A stretch of DNA of 5,452 nt from Paracoccaceae bacterium (lineage in GTDB: Bacteria; Pseudomonadota; Alphaproteobacteria; Rhodobacterales; Rhodobacteraceae). The stretch spans positions 1 through 5,452 of the forward strand of contig SLPP01000161.1 of assembly GCA_007131945.1 (NCBI GenBank), written 5' to 3'. Position 1 is the first letter of the stretch. Each line of letters begins with the position of its first letter. Made by a program: the position numbers and the translations under genes. The notes below the pieces were generated by a model. That model saw only the letters and a program-made list of their open reading frames with translations. It ran no database searches and had not been told where the DNA came from. Below are positions 1-5,274 of this stretch, piece after piece.

Positions 1-333
1 GCGTGACCTGCCGTCGCAGGAACCAACGCAGCAGATCCGGGCCGTCATCCGACGTGGAACGGGCCGCAGATGTCAAGAAACGTACCGTCACTCACGGGGT
101 TGATCGCGTCGCGCTCCCCGGGAACTGGTGACGCCCGAATGTAGCGGAAAACCGTTTCTGCCGCAACCGCCGATGCCCGAAAGCGCCGATCGGCGCCGGC
201 GTCGTCCGGCCGGGTTCAGGCGGCCCGGGGCGGGGGCTCATACGGTTTCCGCTTGATCCCTTCGGCAAGCACTGGCGGAACAACGCCGCAGATGTTGCCG
301 AACGGATCGACCGGATTTGGTATCAAACGCGAA
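1..333. other. Intergenic region without a supported gene
   Basis: This stretch lies beyond the rplQ terminator and I find no credible gene on either strand. The short open frames have no good ribosome binding site, have mixed third-position composition, and are Arg/Pro/Gly-rich as expected for chance frames in GC-rich DNA. The minus frame around 279-326 reads [11 protein letters not shown], faintly like the C-terminal end of glyoxalase/VOC proteins, but nothing upstream supports such a protein and the frame overlaps the terminator. Minor structure is present: a perfect 14-bp palindrome at 183-196, an inverted repeat at 143-155 and 242-253, and an 11-bp direct repeat at 63-73 and 285-295. A gene entering from the left edge cannot be excluded. 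Confidence 0.55.
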
Positions 334-358
334 CAAGGGCCACTTGCGACGGCCCTTG
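334..358 (-). terminator. Rho-independent terminator after rplQ
   Basis: A perfect 8-bp inverted repeat (CAAGGGCC / GGCCCTTG) encloses a 9-base loop. On the minus strand it is followed by a moderately T-rich tail (TTGTTCGCGTTT, including the last bases of the stem). It starts about 73 bases after the rplQ stop codon, where the end of the spc/alpha transcript is expected. The tail is not a pure T run, so efficiency is uncertain. No T-rich tail follows on the plus side, so it appears to act on the minus strand only. Confidence 0.7.
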
Positions 359-431
359 CCCAGAAATGATGCCTGGCGCAGCCGCCACGCGCGCGGATGC
401 CGCGATCCCGCCCCCGCAAGGGGCGCGCGGA

Positions 432-851
432 TCAGTCCTCGGCGGCCTCGGCGGCTTCGAGGCGGGCGCGGTCGCCGGCGCCCTTCGCCTCGGGGTCGCG
501 GTCGACGAACTCGATGATCGCCATCGGCGCCATGTCGCCATAGCGGAAGCCGGCGCGCAGCACGCGCAGGTAGCCGCCCTGGCGGTCCTTGTAGCGCGGG
601 CCGAGGACGTCGAAGAGCTTGGCGACATCCTTGTCCTGCTTGAGCTGCGCCGCGGCCTGGCGGCGGGCATGCAGGTCGCCGCGCTTGGCCAGCGTGATCA
701 GCTTCTCGACGACCGGGCGCAGCTCCTTCGCCTTGGGCAGGGTGGTCTTGATCTGCTCGTGCTCGATCAAGGAGCCGGCCATGTTGGCGAAAAGCGCCTT
801 GCGGTGCTCGTGGGTACGGTTGAGGCGGCGGTAGCCGCGGGCGTGACGCAT
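432..851 (-). CDS. rplQ: 50S ribosomal protein L17
   Basis: L17 is a large-subunit protein that binds 23S rRNA near the exit tunnel side of the 50S particle. The 139-residue product opens with [20 protein letters not shown] and continues through the family core, including [25 protein letters not shown] at about residues 34-58 and the C-terminal core element [11 protein letters not shown] followed by [18 protein letters not shown]. It is about 12 residues longer than E. coli L17 because of an Ala/Glu-rich tail (EAAEAAED), a common type of extension in alphaproteobacteria. The ATG start is supported by TAGGAG with AGGAG at 858-862, 6 bases upstream. It is the last gene of the unit, 108 bases after rpoA, and is followed by the terminator at 334-358. 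That long, structured spacer suggests its expression may be tuned separately from rpoA. Confidence 0.97.
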   Translation of the reverse strand: MRHARGYRRLNRTHEHRKALFANMAGSLIEHEQIKTTLPKAKELRPVVEKLITLAKRGDLHARRQAAAQLKQDKDVAKLFDVLGPRYKDRQGGYLRVLRAGFRYGDMAPMAIIEFVDRDPEAKGAGDRARLEAAEAAED

Positions 852-886
852 GGTATTCTCCTATCGCGTTGCTTTTGCTTTGTCCG

Positions 887-953
887 GCCGCCCCTGCGTC
901 GAGGCGGCTCTCCTTGCGGGCCTAGGGCCCGATGGGGCGCCGGGTGGCGCCCC
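887..953 (-). other. Three tandem hairpins between rpoA and rplQ
   Basis: Three perfect GC-rich inverted repeats sit head to tail in the 108-base rpoA-rplQ spacer. The first in transcription order is 934-953 (8-bp stem GGGGCGCC/GGCGCCCC, 4-base loop). Next is 917-931 (6-bp stem CGGGCC/GGCCCG, 3-base loop), then 887-908 (6-bp stem GCCGCC/GGCGGC, 10-base loop). None is followed by a U tract on the minus strand, so none is a standard intrinsic terminator. Protection of the rpoA 3' end, RNase processing or partial attenuation ahead of rplQ are possible roles; that part is inference. Confidence 0.55.
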
Positions 954-959
954 CGCTCT

Positions 960-1976
960 TCAGAACTGGTCCTCGTAGCGCTTGGCCAGGTCCTCGATGT
1001 TCTCCGGCGGCCAGTCCTCGACATCCATGCCCAGGTGCAGGCCCATGCCCGAGAGCACTTCCTTGATCTCGTTCAGCGACTTGCGGCCGAAGTTCGGCGT
1101 CCGCAGCATCTCGGCCTCGGTCTTCTGGATCAGATCGCCGATATAGACGATGTTGTCGTTCTTCAGGCAGTTCGCCGAGCGGACGCTGAGTTCCAGCTCG
1201 TCGACCTTCTTCAGCAGCAGCGGGTTGAATTCCAGCCCGTCGTCCATGTCGCCGCGGCCGGCCGCTTCGGGCTCCTCGAAGTTGACGAAGATCTGCAGCT
1301 GGTCCTGCAGGATGCGCGCGGCATAGGCGACCGCGTCATCCGGCGTGACCGAGCCGTCGGTCTCGATCTTCATGGTCAGCTTGTCGTAGTCCAGCACCTG
1401 GCCCTCGCGGGTCGGCGTGACCTCGTAGGCGACCTTCTTGACCGGCGAGTAGATCGCGTCGATCGGGATCAGGCCGATGGGCGCGTCCTCGGGGCGGTTC
1501 TTCTCGGCCGAGACATAGCCCTTGCCGGCGTTGACGGTGAGCTCCATGTAGAGCTCGGCGCCGTCGTCGAGATGGCACAGCACGTGGTCCTTGTTGAGGA
1601 CCTCGATGCCGTTGGTCACCGCGATGTCGCCGGCCTTCACCACCGCCGGGCCGCGCGCCGAGACCGTCAGCCGCTTGGGCCCGTCGACCTCCATCTTCAG
1701 CGCCACGCCCTTGAGGTTCAGCACGATGTCGGTCACGTCCTCGCGCACGCCGGCGACCGAGGAGAATTCGTGCAGGACATTGTCGATCTGCACGCTGGTG
1801 AAGGCCGCGCCCTGCAAGGACGACATCAGCACCCGGCGCAGCGCGTTGCCCAGCGTCAGGCCGAAGCCGCGCTCCAGCGGTTCGGCGACGACCGTCGCGC
1901 GGCGCGTCGGGTCCGAGCCGGGCCGGACCTCCAGCTGCGCCGGCTTGATCAGTTCCTGCCAGTTCTTGTGGATCAT
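960..1976 (-). CDS. rpoA: DNA-directed RNA polymerase subunit alpha
   Basis: The alpha subunit dimerises to nucleate RNA polymerase assembly and contacts UP elements and activators. From the start chosen here the product is 338 residues, normal for alphaproteobacteria. The N-terminal domain (about 1-230) contains the dimerisation helix [15 protein letters not shown] at 36-50. After a short linker, the C-terminal domain (about 245-325) carries VRSANCLK with Arg266 (counterpart of E. coli Arg265, the DNA-binding residue) and the helix-hairpin-helix [12 protein letters not shown] at 293-304, then the family ending [12 protein letters not shown]. The ATG at 1976 is preferred because GGAGG at 1985-1989 lies 8 bases upstream and the protein then starts MIHKNWQEL as in relatives. 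An in-frame ATG at 1991 would add MEANS, but its codons form the ribosome binding site itself. It lies 115 bases downstream of rpsK, and no rpsD intervenes. Confidence 0.98.
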   Translation of the reverse strand: MIHKNWQELIKPAQLEVRPGSDPTRRATVVAEPLERGFGLTLGNALRRVLMSSLQGAAFTSVQIDNVLHEFSSVAGVREDVTDIVLNLKGVALKMEVDGPKRLTVSARGPAVVKAGDIAVTNGIEVLNKDHVLCHLDDGAELYMELTVNAGKGYVSAEKNRPEDAPIGLIPIDAIYSPVKKVAYEVTPTREGQVLDYDKLTMKIETDGSVTPDDAVAYAARILQDQLQIFVNFEEPEAAGRGDMDDGLEFNPLLLKKVDELELSVRSANCLKNDNIVYIGDLIQKTEAEMLRTPNFGRKSLNEIKEVLSGMGLHLGMDVEDWPPENIEDLAKRYEDQF

Positions 1977-1984
1977 GGAATTCG

Positions 1985-1989
1985 CCTCC
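1985..1989 (-). promoter_or_regulatory. Shine-Dalgarno of rpoA that decides the start
   Basis: GGAGG lies 8 bases before the ATG at 1976. It overlaps the alternative in-frame ATG (1989-1991) that would begin [11 protein letters not shown]. Initiation at 1991 would place the ribosome over this element and has no comparable site of its own, so the shorter product is favoured. Confidence 0.8.
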
Positions 1990-2051
1990 ATTCCTGTATC
2001 CGGCCCATGATCGCGGCCCGATACGCCCGAGGATCAAAACGATAGGCCGGA

Positions 2052-2070
2052 CCGCGCCAGGTCGGCGCGG
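2052..2070 (-). other. Hairpin in the rpsK-rpoA spacer
   Basis: A perfect 7-bp inverted repeat CCGCGCC/GGCGCGG with a 5-base loop starts 21 bases after the rpsK stop codon. Beyond a single mismatch it can extend by two more pairs. On the minus strand a TTTT appears about 13 bases after the stem, too far for a canonical terminator. A role as partial attenuator, processing site or 3'-end protector is possible but unproven. Confidence 0.4.
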
Positions 2071-2091
2071 CCCGCATGAGCTGCGGCGATG

Positions 2092-2481
2092 TCAGACGCG
2101 GCGCCGCTTGGGCGCCCGGCAGCCGTTGTGCGGCAGCGGCGTGACATCGCGGATGGAGGTGATCACGAGCCCGGTCGCAGCCAGCGCCCGCAGGGCCGAT
2201 TCGCGGCCCGAGCCCGGGCCCTGCACCTCGACCTCGAGGGTGCGCAGGCCGTGTTCCTGGGCCTTCTTCGCGGCATCCTCGGCGGCGAGCTGCGCCGCAT
2301 AGGGCGTCGACTTGCGCGAGCCCTTGAAGCCCATCGTGCCGGCCGAGGACCACGAGATCGCGTTGCCCTGGACGTCCGAGATCAGGATCTTGGTGTTGTT
2401 GAAGGACGAGTTCACATGCGCCACGCCGGCGGCGATGTTCTTGCGTTCCTTGCGCTTCACGCGCGTCTTGTCACGAGCCAT
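2092..2481 (-). CDS. rpsK: 30S ribosomal protein S11
   Basis: S11 sits on the platform of the 30S subunit, binds 16S rRNA and helps form the cleft where the Shine-Dalgarno helix lies. The 129-residue product equals E. coli S11 in length. It shows the conserved core [19 protein letters not shown] (about 22-40), [21 protein letters not shown] (about 48-68), [13 protein letters not shown] (about 88-100) and the ending [18 protein letters not shown]. Asn119-Gly120 in this ending matches the position known to form isoaspartate in E. coli S11. The gene follows rpsM after only 12 bases, which indicates cotranscription and probably coupled translation. TAAGG, which includes the rpsM stop codon, is the better-spaced ribosome binding element; a GGAG only 2 bases from the ATG is too close to be ideal. 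Confidence 0.98.
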   Translation of the reverse strand: MARDKTRVKRKERKNIAAGVAHVNSSFNNTKILISDVQGNAISWSSAGTMGFKGSRKSTPYAAQLAAEDAAKKAQEHGLRTLEVEVQGPGSGRESALRALAATGLVITSIRDVTPLPHNGCRAPKRRRV

Positions 2482-2491
2482 GTCTCCGCCC

Positions 2492-2496
2492 CCTTA
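2492..2496 (-). promoter_or_regulatory. rpsK ribosome binding site overlapping the rpsM stop
   Basis: The minus strand reads TAAGG here, where TAA is the rpsM stop codon. TAAGG can pair with the 3' end of 16S rRNA and lies 10 bases from the rpsK ATG. The later GGAG at 2484-2487 leaves only a 2-base gap. Using the stop codon as part of the ribosome binding site would link S13 termination to S11 initiation. Confidence 0.5.
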
Positions 2497-2862
2497 CTTC
2501 TTCTTGCCGGCGATCGGCTTCGCCGGACCCTTGCGGGTGCGGGCATTGGTATGGGTGCGCTGGCCGCGCACCGGCAGGCCACGGCGGTGACGCAGGCCGC
2601 GATACGAGCCGATATCCATCATCCGCTTGATGTTCATCTGCACCTCGCGGCGCAGGTCGCCCTCGACGGTGAGATTGGCGTCGATGTATTCGCGGATCGC
2701 CAGCACCTCGTCATCGGAGAGCTCGTTGATGCGGCGCGAGGGCGCGATGTTCAGCGCCTCGACGATCTGGTTGGCAACGGATTGGCCGATGCCGTGGATA
2801 TAGGTCAGCGCGATGGGAACGCGCTTCCCCGTGGGGATGTTGACGCCAGCAATACGTGCCAC
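2494..2862 (-). CDS. rpsM: 30S ribosomal protein S13
   Basis: S13 lies in the head of the 30S subunit, contacts the P-site tRNA and forms bridges to the 50S subunit. The 122-residue product begins [20 protein letters not shown], has the IHGIG element at 22-26, and carries the family signature [25 protein letters not shown] at about 88-112. A Lys-rich tail (AGKKK) follows. The start codon is GTG, not ATG; the encoded MARIAG start is universal in the family, and AAAGGAAG about 8 bases upstream supports it. It is the first gene of the alpha operon portion. In place of an adjacent adk there is a 209-base gap after secY that contains a candidate promoter and leader, so rpsM-rpsK-rpoA-rplQ may be transcribed from an internal start as well as by readthrough from secY. 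Confidence 0.98.
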   Translation of the reverse strand: MARIAGVNIPTGKRVPIALTYIHGIGQSVANQIVEALNIAPSRRINELSDDEVLAIREYIDANLTVEGDLRREVQMNIKRMMDIGSYRGLRHRRGLPVRGQRTHTNARTRKGPAKPIAGKKK

Positions 2863-2882
2863 GCGGGTCTTCCTTTCGTTGC

Positions 2883-2908
2883 GGTTCCGTAATCCCAGAA
2901 CCTTTTTT
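2883..2908. other. Hairpin and A6/T6 tract in the rpsM leader
   Basis: A 5-bp inverted repeat GGTTC/GAACC (2883-2887 and 2898-2902, 10-base loop) sits 20 bases upstream of the rpsM start. On the plus strand it runs directly into TTTTTT (2903-2908), the shape of a weak intrinsic terminator that would stop antisense transcripts. On the minus strand, the sense strand for rpsM, it appears as an A6 tract followed by a small hairpin just before the AAAGGAAG ribosome binding site. Whether it regulates translation is unknown. Confidence 0.35.
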
Positions 2909-2988
2909 CACAACACGAGCCTCGGTGGCCGTGCCATATGAAACGCGCCCGGGTCGCCACGCGACTCGGAGCGCGAATTCGAGCGCTT

Positions 2989-3017
2989 CCGCTAGGCGCT
3001 TTTCGGGACGAGGTCAA
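2989..3017 (-). promoter_or_regulatory. Candidate sigma-70 promoter upstream of rpsM
   Basis: On the minus strand TTGACC (3012-3017) is followed by a 17-base spacer and TAGCGG (2989-2994). CTTGACC is a good alphaproteobacterial -35 element, while the -10 is weak. Transcription would start near 2982, giving a leader of about 119 bases before rpsM. The same arrangement (TTG-type -35, 17 bases, TAGNGG) occurs upstream of rplO, which strengthens the call modestly. Confidence 0.42.
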
Positions 3018-3071
3018 GGGCCGAATGCGGCCGCTCACGCAGCCGTTGGCCGCCCCCGCGCCGCGCCGCGA

Positions 3072-4454
3072 TCAGCGCAGCGAGGGGCCCTTGCGCGGCG
3101 TGCCGCCGCGGGTGCCGGACCCGCGCGCGCCCTTGCCGCGCAGCTTCGACTTCTCGAGCAAGCCCTCGTACTGGTGCGCCAGCAGATGCGACTGGACCTG
3201 GTTCATCGTGTCCATCGCCACGACCACGACGATCAGCACCGAGGTGCCGCCGAAATAGAACGGGATCGCCAGCTGCGCGCGCAGGATCTCGGGCATCAGC
3301 GCCACGCCGGCGAGGTAGAGCGAGCCCACCGTGACGATCCGGGTGACGACGAAGTAGAGGTATTCCTCGGTCCGCTTGCCCGGCCGAATGCCGGGGATGA
3401 AGCCGTTCTGGTTCTTCAGGTTCTCGGCCACGTCCTCGACCTTGAACGACACGTTGAGCGTGTAGAAGAAGGTGAAGAAGATGATCATGCCCGCGAAGAA
3501 CAAGAGGTAGAGCGGCTGTCCCGGCCCGAAATAGGCCAGCAGCGTCGACATCACCGGCCCCGTCGCCGCGCCCGAGAATGTCGCGAGCGTCGTCGGCAGC
3601 AAGAGCAGCGACGAGGCGAAGATCGCCGGGATGACGTTCGCCGGGTTGACCTTGACCGGCAGGTGCGAGGCGCCGCCGTCGAATACCTTCATCCCCACCT
3701 GCCGGCGGGGATACTGGATATGGATCTTTCGGAGCGCCCTTTCCATGAAGACCACGAAGGTGACGAGCGCGATCATCATGATGATGATGCCGACGACCAC
3801 CGCCGGGCTGATCGCCCCGGTGCGGCCCTGGCTGAGGAATTGCGCCAGTTCCGCCGGGATCTCGGCGATGATGCCAACGAAGATGATCAGCGAGATGCCG
3901 TTGCCGATGCCGCGGGCGGTGATCTGCTCGCCGAGCCACATCAGGAACATCGTCGCGCCGACGAGCGTGATGACGGTCGAGATGCGGAAGAACCAGCCCG
4001 GATCGGTCGCCAGATCGCCGGCCTCGAGGCTGACGGCGAGGCCGTAGGACTGCATCGTTGCCAGAAGCACCGTGCCGTAGCGGGTGTACTGGTTGAGCTT
4101 GCGCCGGCCGAGCTCGCCCTCCTTCTTCAGCTGCGCCCAGGGGCCGTACATCGCGGCGACAAGCTGCACGATGATCGCCGCGGAGATGTAGGGCATGATC
4201 CCCAGCGCGAAGATGCCCATCCGGCTGATCGCCCCGCCGGTGAACATGTTGAGCATCCCGCCGATGCCCAGCGCCGCCTCGTCCATGAACTCGCGCAGCG
4301 CGCCGCCATCGATGCCGGGGACGGGGATATAGGTGCCGATCCGGTAGACGATCAGGAGCCCGAGCGCGAAGAAGATGCGATGCCGCAGCTCCTTGGCCTT
4401 TCCCAGCGCGGCCCAGCTCGTGTTGGCCGCCATTTGCTCTGCCGCAGATGCCAT
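3072..4454 (-). CDS. secY: Preprotein translocase subunit SecY
   Basis: SecY is the ten-helix inner-membrane channel of the SecYEG translocon and works with SecA or the ribosome to export or insert proteins. The 460-residue product (numbered from this start) has TM1 at about 25-45 (FFALGLLIVYRIGTYIPV), the plug region around 62-85 (GIGGMLNMFTGGAISRMGIFALG), the cytosolic C4 loop with RKIHIQYPRRQVGMK, and the C5 loop with GIRPGKRTEEYL. Arg357 there matches the functionally critical E. coli Arg357. The C-terminal tail is basic and Gly-rich (RGKGARGSGTRGGTPRKG) and longer than in E. coli. The start MASAAEQMAANTSW fits relatives; an in-frame ATG at 4472 would add six residues, but its upstream region is buried in a strong hairpin (4477-4508). 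The SD-like GGGG before 4454 is weak. No adk follows, contrary to the common arrangement. Confidence 0.96.
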   Translation of the reverse strand: MASAAEQMAANTSWAALGKAKELRHRIFFALGLLIVYRIGTYIPVPGIDGGALREFMDEAALGIGGMLNMFTGGAISRMGIFALGIMPYISAAIIVQLVAAMYGPWAQLKKEGELGRRKLNQYTRYGTVLLATMQSYGLAVSLEAGDLATDPGWFFRISTVITLVGATMFLMWLGEQITARGIGNGISLIIFVGIIAEIPAELAQFLSQGRTGAISPAVVVGIIIMMIALVTFVVFMERALRKIHIQYPRRQVGMKVFDGGASHLPVKVNPANVIPAIFASSLLLLPTTLATFSGAATGPVMSTLLAYFGPGQPLYLLFFAGMIIFFTFFYTLNVSFKVEDVAENLKNQNGFIPGIRPGKRTEEYLYFVVTRIVTVGSLYLAGVALMPEILRAQLAIPFYFGGTSVLIVVVVAMDTMNQVQSHLLAHQYEGLLEKSKLRGKGARGSGTRGGTPRKGPSLR

Positions 4455-4476
4455 GTGCCCCGTCTCTGTCATGCGC

Positions 4477-4508
4477 GCGCCGCCAGACCGGTCCCCGGTT
4501 GGCGGCGC
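4477..4508 (-). other. Strong 14-bp hairpin just upstream of secY
   Basis: The outer stem is a perfect 9-bp inverted repeat GCGCCGCCA/TGGCGGCGC (4477-4485 and 4500-4508). After one bulged base (4486) it continues as a perfect 5-bp stem ACCGG/CCGGT (4487-4491 and 4495-4499) closed by a 3-base loop. On the minus strand the hairpin ends 4 bases before the ATG at 4472 and 22 bases before the ATG at 4454. No T run follows, so it is not a classical terminator. It would hide the only SD-like sequence (GGCGG) serving the 4472 start. Possible roles are secY translation control, processing or partial attenuation between rplO and secY. Confidence 0.6.
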
Positions 4509-4560
4509 AGGAAAACCTTGGTGATGGTATGTAGTCGCGCGTGGGCGCGCTCACAACACC

Positions 4561-5040
4561 TTATTCGGCCGCCTCGGGGGCAGGTTGCGCGGTTTTGAGC
4601 GACCCGCCGGCTTTTTCCACCGCCTCGACGGCCGCCTTCGAGGCTCCGGTGACGCTGATCGTCAGCGCCTGGGCGATCTCGCCCTTGGCCAGCACCCGGA
4701 TGCCGTCGCGCTTGCGCCGCACCAGACCCGAGGCAACGAGCGCCTCCTCGGTGATCTCGGCCTTGGCGTCGAGCTTGCCGGCCTCGATGAACCGCGCGAT
4801 CGCGCCAAGGTTCACCACCGCGAACTGCTTGCGGTTGGGCTGGTTGAAGCCGCGCTTGGGCAGCCGGCGATAGAGCGGCATCTGCCCGCCCTCATAGGCA
4901 TTGAGCGCCACGCCCGAGCGGGACTTCTGGCCCTTGATGCCGCGCCCGGCGGTCTTGCCCTTGCCCGAGCCGGGGCCGCGCGCGACCCGCTTCTTCTTGG
5001 TCATCGCGCCGGGATTGTCGCGCAATTCGTTGAGTTTCAT
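4561..5040 (-). CDS. rplO: 50S ribosomal protein L15
   Basis: L15 is a late-assembly 23S rRNA-binding protein in the core of the 50S subunit. The product has 159 residues against 144 in E. coli; the excess is mainly a C-terminal Ala/Pro/Glu tail (AQPAPEAAE). The N-terminal rRNA-binding extension is clear: [12 protein letters not shown], then [20 protein letters not shown] (about 18-37) and GQKSRSG, followed by [20 protein letters not shown] (about 50-69). The family core ends in the C-terminal domain with [17 protein letters not shown]. The ATG at 5040 is chosen over upstream frame extension because AAGGAG at 5048-5053 lies 7 bases away and MKLNEL is the family start. It is the first gene of this unit: a divergent gene, not rpmD, lies upstream. 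secY begins 106 bases after its TAA stop. Confidence 0.97.
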   Translation of the reverse strand: MKLNELRDNPGAMTKKKRVARGPGSGKGKTAGRGIKGQKSRSGVALNAYEGGQMPLYRRLPKRGFNQPNRKQFAVVNLGAIARFIEAGKLDAKAEITEEALVASGLVRRKRDGIRVLAKGEIAQALTISVTGASKAAVEAVEKAGGSLKTAQPAPEAAE

Positions 5041-5047
5041 GTCGCTT

Positions 5048-5053
5048 CTCCTT
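5048..5053 (-). promoter_or_regulatory. Shine-Dalgarno of rplO
   Basis: AAGGAG lies 7 bases upstream of the ATG at 5040. This near-ideal site fixes the start at MKLNEL and rejects a 44-residue N-terminal extension that the same open frame would otherwise allow. Confidence 0.85.
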
Positions 5054-5132
5054 GGCCGGAAACGCCCCCGAAGCGAAACGGGGCGCACACGGCATGTCTG
5101 GTCACTGGATATGTCGCCCTGAGGCTGGCGGT

Positions 5133-5161
5133 CCCCTAGACCAAACGCGCCCCCAGTGCAA
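5133..5161 (-). promoter_or_regulatory. Candidate sigma-70 promoter for rplO-secY
   Basis: On the minus strand TTGCAC (5156-5161) is followed by a 17-base spacer and TAGGGG (5133-5138). It lies in the 234-base divergent region and would give a leader of about 85 bases before rplO. The -10 is far from TATAAT, so the call rests on position, spacing and the similar arrangement before rpsM. A promoter is required here because no upstream gene on this strand could supply transcripts within the window. Confidence 0.38.
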
Positions 5162-5263
5162 GTCCATTGCAAGCCCCTCGCAGGCCCCTCGCCGGGCGTC
5201 GCGGCCTGCGCGGTCTGGCGCGAAACCCGCGCGGAATCGTGCTACCCTTCCACGCCGGCCGGG

Positions 5264-5268
5264 GGAGG
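5264..5268 (+). promoter_or_regulatory. Shine-Dalgarno of the divergent gene
   Basis: GGAGG within a purine-rich run lies 6 bases before the ATG at 5275. It favours this ATG over an in-frame GTG at 5239, which lacks a comparable site. Confidence 0.75.
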
Positions 5269-5274
5269 GACGGG

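Noticed and set aside
216..419. VOC/glyoxalase-like gene on the minus strand
   Set aside because: Only a short [11 protein letters not shown] stretch resembles the family. The rest of the frame has no matching domain, it overlaps the rplQ terminator, and it stops at 216-218.
887..953. Intrinsic terminator ending the transcript after rpoA
   Set aside because: None of the three hairpins is followed by a U tract on the minus strand, and rplQ follows with its own good ribosome binding site, so these were not called terminators.
366..2045. 559-codon plus-strand open frame opposite rplQ and rpoA
   Set aside because: It is an antisense shadow of two highly conserved genes in GC-rich DNA. Its product is low-complexity Arg/Ala/Val/Asp/His-rich, matches no family I know, and it has no fitting ribosome binding site.
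2089..2892. 267-codon plus-strand frame opposite rpsK and rpsM
   Set aside because: It is a shadow of two well-conserved ribosomal genes, with no family resemblance and no supporting start signals.
2863..3071. Small gene between secY and rpsM
   Set aside because: The available frames give Arg/Ser/Pro-rich products without start signals or family resemblance; promoter and leader sequence explain the gap better.
2992..4554. 520-codon minus-strand frame overlapping secY
   Set aside because: It is an alternative frame of secY. The product is Arg/His/Gly-rich without membrane helices, while the SecY frame has all family motifs.
2856..4598. 580-codon plus-strand open frame opposite secY
   Set aside because: It lies antisense to an intact secY and encodes an implausible His/Arg/Asp/Glu-rich sequence. 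Long antisense frames are expected when third positions are strongly G/C.
4561..5172. Longer L15 form with a 44-residue N-terminal extension
   Set aside because: The extension has no family similarity, while MKLNEL at 5040 has an ideal AAGGAG site and is the known family start.
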